Shown here piece after piece: positions 1 to 8,537 of a stretch of DNA of 47,455 nucleotides. Position 1 is the first letter of the stretch; each line of letters starts with the position of its first letter. Below the pieces are notes generated by a model. The model had not been told where the DNA came from, did no database searches, and saw only the letters and a program-made list of their open reading frames with translations. The position numbers and the translations under genes were made by a program. The stretch is from Tenacibaculum finnmarkense (GTDB lineage: Bacteria; Bacteroidota; Bacteroidia; Flavobacteriales; Flavobacteriaceae): assembly GCF_900239185.1 (NCBI RefSeq), contig NZ_OENA01000093.1, positions 1 to 47,455 on the forward strand, in the 5' to 3' direction.

Positions 1-90
1 TCCTTTTATTTTTTTAATTTAGTAATATTAAAAAACACACAACACTATCTATATATAATGCCACCTTACAGGATGGCACTATACATAGAC

Positions 91-357
91 CTAATAATAT
101 GCTAAATATAACAAATACCCTGCTCCTAATAATTTAATACTGAAAAATAAATTTGGTTGTTGTTTTATCAATTCAGAAATTCCGAAAGCAACTAAAGTTG
201 TGTGAATAATACAACCTGCCATTAAACCAAAAACTGTTGCTAAACCATATTTTTTGCCATTAACAATACTTTGTGTTAATACAAAAATATTGTCAGGACC
301 TGGTGAAATAGCCAATATTGCAGTGGTAATTAAAAAAGAGCTTAAAATTTCTAGCAT
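91..357 (-). pseudogene. LysE-family exporter, truncated after 88 residues
   Basis: The 88 residues match the N-terminal part of LysE/RhtB-type amino-acid exporters: a first membrane helix followed by the family signature SPGPDN (residues 18-23) and two more hydrophobic segments. Family members normally have about 200 residues and six helices, so the second half is missing. The frame ends with TAG directly after the GYLLYLAYY stretch, and the 90 bases left in the window show no continuation in that frame. The start is the ATG at 355-357, only 5 bases from a terminal-inverted-repeat element (370-549). A hairpin-forming stretch (TGCCATCC with GGTGGCA, minus strand, about 60-80) follows the stop. 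Either a broken gene or one interrupted by DNA beyond the window edge; a full-length product is unlikely. Confidence 0.7.
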
Positions 358-369
358 TGTTTAGTCTTT

Positions 370-549
370 GAGCCTGTTTAAATTTTATCTAAAAAAAATA
401 TCACAGAAAAATAATAAGGAATCGAGTCCGTCAAAGGGAATTTATTTCAGTTTCACATCCTGATTTACCGTAGTTCTCTTGTTGATGCGATGCTGAAATA
501 AATTCAGCATGACGAGAATTTAGTTTTAATTTAATTTTTAAACAGGCTC
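370..549. repeat. TIR element copy 1 (GAGCCTGTTTAAA termini)
   Basis: A 180-bp non-coding element with perfect 13-bp terminal inverted repeats: GAGCCTGTTTAAA at 370-382 and TTTAAACAGGCTC at 537-549. The interior holds the 'aaatcaggatgtgaaactg' type module, also found in other copies, here in reverse orientation (about 430-525, containing a TGCTGAAAT/ATTCAGCA hairpin). It lies between the truncated LysE gene and the 3' end of pyrD. It looks like a MITE: termini but no transposase. Related copies are at 9725, 24199, 36305 and 43713. Confidence 0.8.
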
Positions 550-568
550 TTAAAAAGTAAAAAATATT

Positions 569-1600
569 TTATCTATTTAAAATAGCTTTGTTTATTCTTT
601 TCACCAAACTAGGTCCTTCATAAATAAATCCTGTATAAATTTGAACTAAATCAGCACCTGCATCAATTTTTTCTAGGGCATCTTTTTCAGAATGAATACC
701 GCCAACTCCAATTATAGGAAACGATTTGTTCGAATTATCCGCTAAATATTTTATTACTTTGGTACTTCTATCTTTTACCGGCTGACCACTTACACCACCA
801 TTTCCGATTTCAGTTAACCGTTCTTTCGATGCTTTTAAATTAGCTCTATTTACAGAAGTGTTCGATGCAATAACGCCATCAATTTTTGTTTGCGCGACCA
901 ATTCGATAATTTCATCTAATTGCTGATTGTTTAAATCAGGCGCAATTTTTAATAAAATCGGTTTTTGTTTTACCTCTTTATTATTTAAAGCCTGTACTTC
1001 GGTAATCAATTCTTTCAAATAAGAAACATCGTCTAATTTTGCGTGGCTACCAACATTTGGGCAACTTACATTTAAAACGAAATAATCTACATACGGATGT
1101 AATCCTTTAAAACAAGTTACATAATCTTGCGTATAATTTTCGGGAGTGGTATCGGTATTTTTACCAATATTTCCACCGATAATTATTTTACCTTTATTCT
1201 TTTTTAACTGCTCAATTGCAACTTCCAAGCCTTCATTATTAAACCCCATTCGGTTAATAATTCCTTGATCGTCTTTTAAACGAAACAATCTTTTCTTCGG
1301 ATTTCCTGCCTGACCCTTTGGAGTTACCGTTCCTATTTCAACAAAACCGAAACCAAAATTTGCCAACTCATTATATAGTACCGCATTTTTATCGAAACCG
1401 GCAGCCAAACCAACAGGGTTTTTAAATGTTAGTCCGAATAAATTACGTTCTAATTTTTTATCATTTACCTGATACATACTTCTAAATATTGAAGAAACAA
1501 AAGGTATTTTAGAAACTGTTTTTACCACTGAAAAAGTAAAATAATGAATTTTTTCAGGATCAAAAATAAATAAAATTGGGCGAATTAATTGTTTGTACAT
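569..1600 (-). CDS. pyrD: Dihydroorotate dehydrogenase (quinone), class 2
   Basis: Fourth step of pyrimidine synthesis: oxidises dihydroorotate to orotate with FMN and passes electrons to membrane quinone. The 343-residue length and the hydrophobic N-terminal extension (residues 1-40) are typical of the membrane-associated class 2 enzyme. Visible FMN and substrate motifs are AAGFDKN (66-72), [10 protein letters not shown] (88-97), NRMGFNN (116-122) and the GGI loop near residue 300 with an IYTGF phosphate-binding segment. The catalytic-base position, Ser in the usual class 2 motif NxSSPN, is cysteine here: NVSCPN with Cys180, as in class 1 enzymes. Start is the ATG at 1598-1600. It lies downstream of pheT on the same strand, separated by a terminator. 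Confidence 0.95.
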   Translation of the reverse strand: MYKQLIRPILFIFDPEKIHYFTFSVVKTVSKIPFVSSIFRSMYQVNDKKLERNLFGLTFKNPVGLAAGFDKNAVLYNELANFGFGFVEIGTVTPKGQAGNPKKRLFRLKDDQGIINRMGFNNEGLEVAIEQLKKNKGKIIIGGNIGKNTDTTPENYTQDYVTCFKGLHPYVDYFVLNVSCPNVGSHAKLDDVSYLKELITEVQALNNKEVKQKPILLKIAPDLNNQQLDEIIELVAQTKIDGVIASNTSVNRANLKASKERLTEIGNGGVSGQPVKDRSTKVIKYLADNSNKSFPIIGVGGIHSEKDALEKIDAGADLVQIYTGFIYEGPSLVKRINKAILNR

Positions 1601-1668
1601 ATTGTTTTATTAAAGGTTGAAAAGGAAGCTCTAAATTTTAGCCATATTTTTTTTTAAAAAAAGCCATA

Positions 1669-1697
1669 AAAAAAGCCCCAAATAAATGGAGCTTTTA
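1669..1697 (-). terminator. Rho-independent terminator of pheT
   Basis: On the minus strand AAAAGCTCC, a 7-base loop and GGGGCTTTT (one G-U pair) are followed by a run of seven T. It begins a few bases after the pheT stop codon. Confidence 0.75.
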
Positions 1698-1702
1698 AAT
1701 TA

Positions 1703-4129
1703 TTATCTTAAAACAGCTTCTAAATTCTTTTCAAAAGTTGCTTGTAATTTTTGCATTATTTTATCAATCTGTTTGTCGTCAAGTGTTTTATTTTCATCTT
1801 GTAAAACAAAACTCACAGCATATGATTTTTTGCCATCAGGTAATTTATCACCCTGATATACATCAAATAAATCTACCTCTTTCAATAATTTCTTTTCTGA
1901 TTGAAAAGCTAAATTATAAATTTCTTTAAAGGCTACTTTATCATCTAATAACAAAGCTAAATCACGCTTTACCGCTGGGAATTTTGTAAACTCAGCAATT
2001 TTAATTTTCTTGTTTCCTACTAAGGTTAAAATATTTTGCCAGTTAAAATCGGCAAATAATACTTCTTGTTTAATAGAAAACTCTTTTAAAATACTTGTTT
2101 TTAAAACCCCAAATTCTACTAATTTAGTTTTCCCTAAACTCAATGCTAATCCTTCCGAAAAAATATCTGATTTTGCAGGCGATGTTTTTAAATTATCAAA
2201 CCCTAACCTACTAAATAATGAAGTTACAATTCCTTTTAAATAAAAGAAATCTGCATTTTCAGAAGCTACTTTCCAGCTATCTTTTGTTCTGTTACCAGTA
2301 ACAAGCAAGGTTAAATGCTTATCTTCTTGATATCCGCTTTCATATTTATGATAGGTTTTCCCAAATTCATAAAACTTCAACGCATTATTTTTTCTGTTGA
2401 TATTATAAGAAACAGATTCTAAACCACTAAACAATAATGATTGACGCATCACTTTTAAATCATTACTTAACGGATTTAAAATTTCAACATTTTGCGATTC
2501 ATTTAAGGTTTCCGATAAATCTACATAGCTTGCCTTTGTTAAAGAGTTTGCCATTGTTTCGTTAAATCCTAAAGAGGTTAACTGATTTGCAACAATATTT
2601 TCTACTTTAACATTTTTATCGCTATCAAAAGAAATAGAGGTATTTAATTTATGAGAAAACTCAATATTATTATACCCGTAAACTCTTAAAATTTCTTCAA
2701 TAATATCAGCTTCACGCTGTACATCTACTCGGTACGAAGGAATTGTTAAACCTAAACCTCCTTCAGTTACACTATTTATTTTAATTTCTAAAGAAGCTAA
2801 AATATTTTTAATGGTTTCTTTCGGAATTTCCTGTCCTATTAACTTATAGGTGTTTTCAAAAGATAAAAACACTTCAAAACCTTTTACTTTTTTTGGATAT
2901 AGCGATAAAACATCCGAAGACATTTTTCCTCCCGCATATTCTTCAATTAATAAAGCCGCACGTTTTAAAGCATATTCTGTTAAATTGATGTCAATTCCTC
3001 GTTCAAAACGAAAAGAAGCATCGGTATTTAAAGCATGTCTTTTTGCTGTTTTACGAATAGATACCGGATTAAAATAAGCACTTTCTAAGAAAATACTCGT
3101 GGTATGTTCGGTAACACTTGATTTTGCTCCGCCAAAAACACCTGCAATACACAATGGATTATCATCGGCATCACAAATCATAATATCATCGGCTGACAAT
3201 TCTCTTTCTACATCATCTAAGGTTTTAAATTTTGTTCCCTCTTCTAATGTTTTTACAACAACTTTATTTCCTCTAATTTTCTGAGCATCAAAAGCGTGTA
3301 AGGGTTGTCCTAATTCATGTAAAACATAGTTTGTAATATCAACAATGTTATTTTTAGGCGCAATTCCAATAGCCTTTAACCTGTTTTGAATCCACTCAGG
3401 AGAGTCTTTTACCTCAACATCAGTAATGGTAATTCCGCAATAACGAGGCACAAGGTTTTTATCTTCAACCTCAATATCAATTTTATGCGTACGCTCATCT
3501 ACATGAAAATCAGAAACCGAAGGAGAAATTAATTCTAAATTTGTTCCTTGGTGCATTAATCCTGCACGTAAATCACGAGCGACACCAAAATGACTCATGG
3601 CATCGGCACGGTTTGGCGTTAAACCAATTTCAAAAACATAATCAGTTTCTATTTTAAAAACATCAGCACATGGAGTTCCTGCAACTAAATTTGCATCTAA
3701 AACCATAATTCCGTCATGACCTTTACCTAAGCCTAATTCGTCTTCAGCACAAATCATCCCGAAACTTTCTTCGCCTCTTATTTTACCTTTTTTAATTTTA
3801 AAGCTTTCACCGTTTTCATCATACAAAACAGTACCAACAGTAGCAACAGGCACTTTTTGCCCAGCAGCTACATTTGGCGCACCACAGACTATTTGAATCG
3901 GGTTTCCGTCACCTAAATCGACAGTAGTTATTTTTAATTTATCAGCATTTGGATGCTTTTCACATGTTTTTACTTCACCAACTACAATGCCTTTTAAGCT
4001 TCCTTTGATGCTCTCTACAGTTGCAATCCCTTCTACTTCTAAACCTAAGTCAGTTAATAACTCTCCTGTTTTTTCAGCTTCCCAGTCCGTTTGTAAAAAT
4101 TGGCGCAACCAATTGTATGATATCTTCAT
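1703..4129 (-). CDS. pheT: Phenylalanine-tRNA ligase beta subunit
   Basis: Beta subunit of the alpha2-beta2 phenylalanyl-tRNA synthetase in the cytoplasm. At 808 residues it has the full bacterial layout: N-terminal tRNA-binding EMAP-like domain (about 40-150, with CGAPNV), B3/B4 editing domain (about 210-390, HELGQPLHAFD and RFERGID), B5 domain (about 400-480), catalytic-like core, and C-terminal FDX-ACB anticodon-binding domain (about 715-808, FPAVKRDLALLLD). The in-frame TTG at 4133-4135 is possible, but ATG 4127-4129 gives the family N-terminus MKISYNWL. A -7 element lies 24 bases upstream of the start and a terminator follows the stop. pheS is not in the window. Confidence 0.97.
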   Translation of the reverse strand: MKISYNWLRQFLQTDWEAEKTGELLTDLGLEVEGIATVESIKGSLKGIVVGEVKTCEKHPNADKLKITTVDLGDGNPIQIVCGAPNVAAGQKVPVATVGTVLYDENGESFKIKKGKIRGEESFGMICAEDELGLGKGHDGIMVLDANLVAGTPCADVFKIETDYVFEIGLTPNRADAMSHFGVARDLRAGLMHQGTNLELISPSVSDFHVDERTHKIDIEVEDKNLVPRYCGITITDVEVKDSPEWIQNRLKAIGIAPKNNIVDITNYVLHELGQPLHAFDAQKIRGNKVVVKTLEEGTKFKTLDDVERELSADDIMICDADDNPLCIAGVFGGAKSSVTEHTTSIFLESAYFNPVSIRKTAKRHALNTDASFRFERGIDINLTEYALKRAALLIEEYAGGKMSSDVLSLYPKKVKGFEVFLSFENTYKLIGQEIPKETIKNILASLEIKINSVTEGGLGLTIPSYRVDVQREADIIEEILRVYGYNNIEFSHKLNTSISFDSDKNVKVENIVANQLTSLGFNETMANSLTKASYVDLSETLNESQNVEILNPLSNDLKVMRQSLLFSGLESVSYNINRKNNALKFYEFGKTYHKYESGYQEDKHLTLLVTGNRTKDSWKVASENADFFYLKGIVTSLFSRLGFDNLKTSPAKSDIFSEGLALSLGKTKLVEFGVLKTSILKEFSIKQEVLFADFNWQNILTLVGNKKIKIAEFTKFPAVKRDLALLLDDKVAFKEIYNLAFQSEKKLLKEVDLFDVYQGDKLPDGKKSYAVSFVLQDENKTLDDKQIDKIMQKLQATFEKNLEAVLR

Positions 4130-4152
4130 AATCAATCTCTAATTTGAACTGA

Positions 4153-4160
4153 CAAATTTA
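4153..4160 (-). promoter_or_regulatory. pheT promoter -7 element
   Basis: The minus strand reads TAAATTTG, matching the Bacteroidota -7 consensus TAnnTTTG. It predicts a transcript start about 15 bases upstream of the pheT ATG. A convincing -33 element is not visible. Confidence 0.55.
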
Positions 4161-4315
4161 AGTAAAATAAAGCAAAAAACTAGCCTTGTTTAGCCCTGCT
4201 TTTATCATATAATATACCAAACTGATTTTTAATCGTTTGATAATGGATTTCTCAATAAAAAGTTGTTTTTTTGCCGAAATTCATAATTAACAAACACAAC
4301 ACAAACACCATTTAC

Positions 4316-6439
4316 ATGAAAAAATTAATACCCTTCTTTTTACTGATGCTATCAGTTTCAGTATTTTCTCAAATTCCGTCTTATTATAGTGATATAGACT
4401 TGACACTAACAAATACAGCATTAAAAGATGCTTTAGCAACAAAAATAATTAGTACACAACAGGTTAATTTATCGTATAGCCCTGGTGTATGGAATGCTTT
4501 AAAGCAAGCAGATTTAGACGCTACAGATAATTCAAAAGTTGTTTTAATTTACGGATATAATAATAACGACGAAAATTACGTTACCGATATCACACGAAGT
4601 AAAGATGCAAATGGAGGTTTTGCTGGTACACAATGGAACAGAGAACACGTATATCCGAAGTCATTAGGAACGCCTAATTTAGGAACTTCAGGTTCAGGAG
4701 CCGATATTCATCATTTAAGACCTGCCGATATTTCTTTCAATTCGCAAAGAAGTAGCAAGAAATTTGTTGCAGGTTCAGGAAATGCAGGAAGCGTTTCTGG
4801 CGGATGGTATCCTGGCGATCAGTGGAAAGGTGATGTTGCTCGTATGATGATGTACATGTATCTTCGGTACGCAAATCAATGTTTACCTAGCAATGTTGCT
4901 GTTGGTTCAGCGAACTCATTAGATGCTAACATGATTAATTTATTATTAGAATGGAATGTAGAAGATCCTGTTTCTGATTTTGAAAAACAACGAAATCCTA
5001 TTATAGAAGCAATACAAGGAAACAGAAATCCGTTTATTGACAATCCTGCTTTTGCAACTCAAATTTGGGGAGGACCTCAAGCTGAAAATTTATTTGGAAA
5101 CACAAATAACGATAATAACGATTCAAATACAACAACAGATACTTCTTCCCAAGAAAATAATACCTCAACTACAGTTGCCGATTTATTTATTTCTGAATAT
5201 ATAGAAGGTTCATCAAATAATAAAGCTTTAGAAATTTCAAATTTTACAGGAAACGCAATTAATTTAGAAGGATATTCATTAAAGAAAGCCTCTAACGGTG
5301 GCGGATGGACAAATACCTTAACATTAAGCGGTGTTTTAAATAATCAAAAAATGTATGTAATTGCGAATAGCAGTGCTACTTCGGCCTTAAAAAACAAGGC
5401 ACAGTTATTAGATGCAAGCGTGTTATCGTTTAACGGAAATGATGCTATTGGTTTATTTAAAGAGAATGTTCTTATTGATGTTGTTGGAAATCCTAGTAGT
5501 TCAGCTGTTTTTGCTAAAGATAAAACCTTACAGCGAAAAGCTAGCATTAAACAAGCAAGTAGTATTTATGACGCTTCTCAGTGGAATATTCTTTCTAAAG
5601 ATACTTTTGACGGTTTATCAAATCATGTTTTAGATGCTGATGCTCCTACCCCAAATATCGAAGAAGAAGTTAAAGAAGATATTAGAGAAGAAGTTGCTGT
5701 TACTTATTGCGTTTCAACAGGAAAAAATGCAAACTACGAATATATAGACAAGGTGGCTATCGGCGGAATTTATAACGCTACCAAGTCAAATGGTGGTTAT
5801 GCTGATTTTACAGCACAAACAGCTAGTTTAAATTATGGAAATAATAAGCTTATTGTAAGTGCAGGTTTTTCAAGCGAAGCATACACTGAATTTTGGAAAG
5901 TTTGGATTGACTTTAATAAAAATGGTGTTTTTGAAAATGATGAACAAGTGGTTAGCGGATCATCATCGAGTGCGGGTAACTTATCTTCTAATATTTACGT
6001 ACCTTCTTCTGTGCTAACAGGAAAAACAAGAATGCGTGTTTCTATGAAATGGGATGCTAAAGCAACTGCTTGTGAAACTTTTTCTCATGGTGAAGTAGAA
6101 GATTATACCGTAACTATAGGACAAAGTCAGCGAAAAGAATTACATACTTCTAAAAATATTCTTACAGCAACAGACTTTACACCTGTTGAAAAACTAGGAA
6201 ATGAAGCGGCTATTTTTAATGCTAACTTTTATCCAAACCCAGCAGTTGATTTTATCAATATTCAAATTTTAGATAATAGAAATGCTCAATTTAGAATTAT
6301 AAATATGAATGGTCAAACGGTTTTAAAAGGTCAAATAAACCATGATGCTATTAATGTTTCTAATTTAAACAAGGGTATCTATATTCTTGAAATTAATGAT
6401 AATCAGAAAATTATCACTAAGAAATTTATTAAAAAATAA
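4316..6439 (+). CDS. Secreted endonuclease I with lamin-tail, GEVED and T9SS sorting domains
   Basis: Predicted extracellular nuclease of 707 residues. Order: signal peptide (1-19, ending VFS-Q), endonuclease I/EndA-type domain (about 25-260) with the active-site segments WNREHVYP and HHLRPAD, an Asn/Thr-rich linker, lamin-tail domain (about 290-420, ISEYIEGSSNNKALEI), GEVED domain (about 455-600, ending HGEVEDYTV), and a C-terminal type IX secretion sorting domain (about 635-707, FYPNPAVDFI to KKFIKK). The open frame extends back to a TTG at 4271, but ATG 4316 starts a clean signal peptide. Likely exported by the Por/T9SS system for nutrient DNA or biofilm degradation; substrate inferred from the fold. 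Monocistronic, with a strong terminator behind it. Confidence 0.93.
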   Translation: MKKLIPFFLLMLSVSVFSQIPSYYSDIDLTLTNTALKDALATKIISTQQVNLSYSPGVWNALKQADLDATDNSKVVLIYGYNNNDENYVTDITRSKDANGGFAGTQWNREHVYPKSLGTPNLGTSGSGADIHHLRPADISFNSQRSSKKFVAGSGNAGSVSGGWYPGDQWKGDVARMMMYMYLRYANQCLPSNVAVGSANSLDANMINLLLEWNVEDPVSDFEKQRNPIIEAIQGNRNPFIDNPAFATQIWGGPQAENLFGNTNNDNNDSNTTTDTSSQENNTSTTVADLFISEYIEGSSNNKALEISNFTGNAINLEGYSLKKASNGGGWTNTLTLSGVLNNQKMYVIANSSATSALKNKAQLLDASVLSFNGNDAIGLFKENVLIDVVGNPSSSAVFAKDKTLQRKASIKQASSIYDASQWNILSKDTFDGLSNHVLDADAPTPNIEEEVKEDIREEVAVTYCVSTGKNANYEYIDKVAIGGIYNATKSNGGYADFTAQTASLNYGNNKLIVSAGFSSEAYTEFWKVWIDFNKNGVFENDEQVVSGSSSSAGNLSSNIYVPSSVLTGKTRMRVSMKWDAKATACETFSHGEVEDYTVTIGQSQRKELHTSKNILTATDFTPVEKLGNEAAIFNANFYPNPAVDFINIQILDNRNAQFRIINMNGQTVLKGQINHDAINVSNLNKGIYILEINDNQKIITKKFIKK

Positions 6440-6466
6440 GGATATTATATCAGTAATTATTTAATA

Positions 6467-6500
6467 AAAAAAGGCAATCACATAAATGATTGCCTTTTTT
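6467..6500. terminator. Bidirectional terminator
   Basis: Perfect stem GGCAATCA/TGATTGCC (6473-6480 and 6487-6494) with a six-base loop, A-rich on the left and TTTTTT on the right. It can serve the nuclease gene on the plus strand and the convergent small gene on the minus strand. Confidence 0.85.
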
Positions 6501-6536
6501 AGTTTCTTTAAAATTTATAATTAAGTAAAACCAAGA

Positions 6537-6836
6537 TTATTCAATTACTTTTTTTAATGGCGTTTTCTTTCCAAAATTAGTAAAAACATGGGTAAACAAC
6601 CACATAATTGTAAAGGTCGGTATGATGTCTAAGCCAGGGATTGCTTCTTCAATAAAAGAAACCGCTGCCGCAATTTTACCCTTATTCCCCTTATACATTT
6701 TGGTCATTAAATATGCCGATGCTGGTGCCCAAAACATATCGGATAATTCGCCTAAACCAGGGATTGCGTATGATAGTAATCCGATAGCATCAAAGAGTAA
6801 GCTTAGCGCTAATTTTGTATATTCATTTTTAACTGT
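6537..6836 (-). CDS. Small conserved membrane-type protein, start codon unclear
   Basis: The first ATG (6735-6737) would give only 66 residues, beginning MFWAPASAYL. The frame stays open upstream to a TAA at 6837-6839, and the extra codons encode plausible protein (VKNEYTKLALSLLFDAI, then IPGLGELSD). That includes a second copy of the AIPGL signature found later as EEAIPGLDIIP. The complete product is therefore probably about 100 residues with two hydrophobic segments, resembling small Bacteroidota proteins of unknown function. No ATG, GTG or TTG occurs in the upstream part; the first possible codon is GTT at 6831-6833. Either initiation is non-canonical or a one-base change has destroyed the start. 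Role unknown. Confidence 0.55.
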   Translation of the reverse strand, partial: TVKNEYTKLALSLLFDAIGLLSYAIPGLGELSDMFWAPASAYLMTKMYKGNKGKIAAAVSFIEEAIPGLDIIPTFTIMWLFTHVFTNFGKKTPLKKVIE

Positions 6837-6969
6837 TTAACGAAAATTAAGATATATTCTTTACAAATCAAACTTCAAGCCAAATTAATTTATTTTTTTG
6901 CTTTATAAAGATGTATTTTTACTTTAATTACTCTTTTTCAATTCATTAAATTTTTTAAAAACCCAAACA

Positions 6970-7596
6970 ATGATTTTTTCTGATTTAACAAATAAAATAG
7001 CACAGTTACAAACCAAACCTTTAGGAGGACTAACATCTCAGTTAAAACTTGCACCAAAATTAAGAACACAATTTCCGCAAGAATTAATTGAAAGTAAAAA
7101 CCCTAAAAAAGCTGCTGTTTTAGCCTTGTTTTATCCTGATGAAAATAATCAAACACGTTTTTTACTTACTTTAAGAGCTACCTATAAAGGCAAACATTCC
7201 GCTCAAGTTAGTTTTCCTGGAGGTAAAATAGCTAAAAAAGATAGCAATCTTAAACAAACTGCATTAAGAGAAACTTTTGAAGAGGTTGGAATTTTATCCG
7301 AAGAAATTAAAATTATTCGTCAAATTACAGACTCTTATATACCACCAAGTAATTTTTTAGTAACCCCATTTATAGGTGTTATTCAAAAAAAACCTGCCTT
7401 TAAACCAAATTACGAAGTAGCAACTACAATTGAAGTATTAATGAGCGACTTGTTAAATGATGGTAATTTAACGACAAAAGAAATAGCAACATCCTATATG
7501 AAAAAAGAAGCTGTACCATGCTTTAAACTAAACAATTATAGTGTTTGGGGTGCAACGGCAATGATGTTATCGGAAATTAAAGATTTATTTAAATAG
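6970..7596 (+). CDS. Nudix hydrolase, CoA pyrophosphatase type
   Basis: A 208-residue cytoplasmic Nudix protein. The segment SAQVSFPGGKIAKKD followed by LRETFEEVGI (about residues 77-108) carries both the UPF0035-type signature of CoA pyrophosphatases (GQVxFPGG) and the metal-binding REx2EExG core. Family members cleave CoA and its derivatives to 3',5'-ADP and phosphopantetheine. The length suits the NudL-like group. Start is ATG 6970. The gene is followed after 54 bases by a PlsC-like acyltransferase on the same strand, so a lipid or CoA connection is possible but inferred. The exact substrate cannot be read from sequence. Confidence 0.85.
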   Translation: MIFSDLTNKIAQLQTKPLGGLTSQLKLAPKLRTQFPQELIESKNPKKAAVLALFYPDENNQTRFLLTLRATYKGKHSAQVSFPGGKIAKKDSNLKQTALRETFEEVGILSEEIKIIRQITDSYIPPSNFLVTPFIGVIQKKPAFKPNYEVATTIEVLMSDLLNDGNLTTKEIATSYMKKEAVPCFKLNNYSVWGATAMMLSEIKDLFK

Positions 7597-7650
7597 TATT
7601 TTTTCGATTTCTTTTGTAACTTAGCTTTTACACTTAAAAACAAACTACAA

Positions 7651-8490
7651 ATGCCTTTATTCAAAAGGAATCCTTTCGGACATATATTGTTCCTGAAAAG
7701 GCTTCTTATTCAAGCACTTGGTATAATTTCTCATGGTAGATACCGAAAATTTAACCAACTACAAATCGAAGGGTCTGAAATTTTAAGAAACCTTCCAGAC
7801 AAAAATGTATTATTTATTTCCAATCATCAAACTTATTTTGCCGACGTAGCCGCAATGTTTCATGTTTTTAATGCCGCTTTAAAAGGGCGTGATAACAATC
7901 TTAAAAACATCGGTTACTTATGGACACCAAAATTAAACACTTATTATATTGCTGCTGGTGAAACAATGCGTGCCGGATTATTGCCTAAAATATTTGCTTA
8001 TGCAGGTTCTATTTCTGTAGAAAGAACATGGCGAAGTAAAGGAAAAGATGTAAAAAGACAGGTAAAAATGTCGGATATTTCAAATATTAGCAAAGCCTTA
8101 GATGATGGCTGGGTTATTACCTTTCCTCAAGGAACAACAACTCCTTTTAAACCTGTACGCCGTGGAACTGCTCATATTATAAAAACCTACAAACCTGTTG
8201 TAGTACCTATTGTTATTGACGGTTTTAGACGTTCTTTTGATAAAAAAGGACTGGTTATTAAAAAACGTAATGTTTTACAATCAATGGTTATTAAAGAACC
8301 TTTAGATATTGATTATGAAAACGAAGAAGTAGCAAGTATTATTGAAAAAATTGAATACGCTATAGAGCAACATCCTTCTTTTTTAAAGGTGTTAACACCA
8401 AAACAATTAAAAGAGCAAGAAGAGTTTATTGAAAAACGTCGTTCATGGGTCGATGATGAAGCGAAAAATCAAAAAGACGAAGAAGAGTAA
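7651..8490 (+). CDS. PlsC-like lysophospholipid acyltransferase with variant active site
   Basis: Membrane-associated 1-acylglycerol-3-phosphate acyltransferase-type protein of 279 residues. The order of blocks fits the family: hydrophobic N-terminus, NHQ block (58-60), a substrate-binding block around SVERTW (about 122-127), FPQGT (158-162) and VVVPIVIDGF (about 181-190). Two key places deviate: the catalytic His59 and Asp65 are spaced HX5D (NHQTYFAD) rather than HX4D, and the usual FPEGT glutamate is glutamine. The C-terminus is charged (EEFIEKRRSWVDDEAKNQ) and probably cytoplasmic. It may be active with altered geometry or have another acyl acceptor. Likely co-transcribed with the Nudix gene upstream and the peptidase gene 47 bases downstream. 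Confidence 0.82.
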   Translation: MPLFKRNPFGHILFLKRLLIQALGIISHGRYRKFNQLQIEGSEILRNLPDKNVLFISNHQTYFADVAAMFHVFNAALKGRDNNLKNIGYLWTPKLNTYYIAAGETMRAGLLPKIFAYAGSISVERTWRSKGKDVKRQVKMSDISNISKALDDGWVITFPQGTTTPFKPVRRGTAHIIKTYKPVVVPIVIDGFRRSFDKKGLVIKKRNVLQSMVIKEPLDIDYENEEVASIIEKIEYAIEQHPSFLKVLTPKQLKEQEEFIEKRRSWVDDEAKNQKDEEE

Positions 8491-8537
8491 AAATCATCAA
8501 GAAAAAACATAACAAACAAACACTAAACCAATAAATT

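Noticed and set aside
4271..4315. TTG-initiated upstream extension of the endonuclease I gene
   Set aside because: ATG 4316 begins a clean signal peptide; the added 15 residues would disrupt it.
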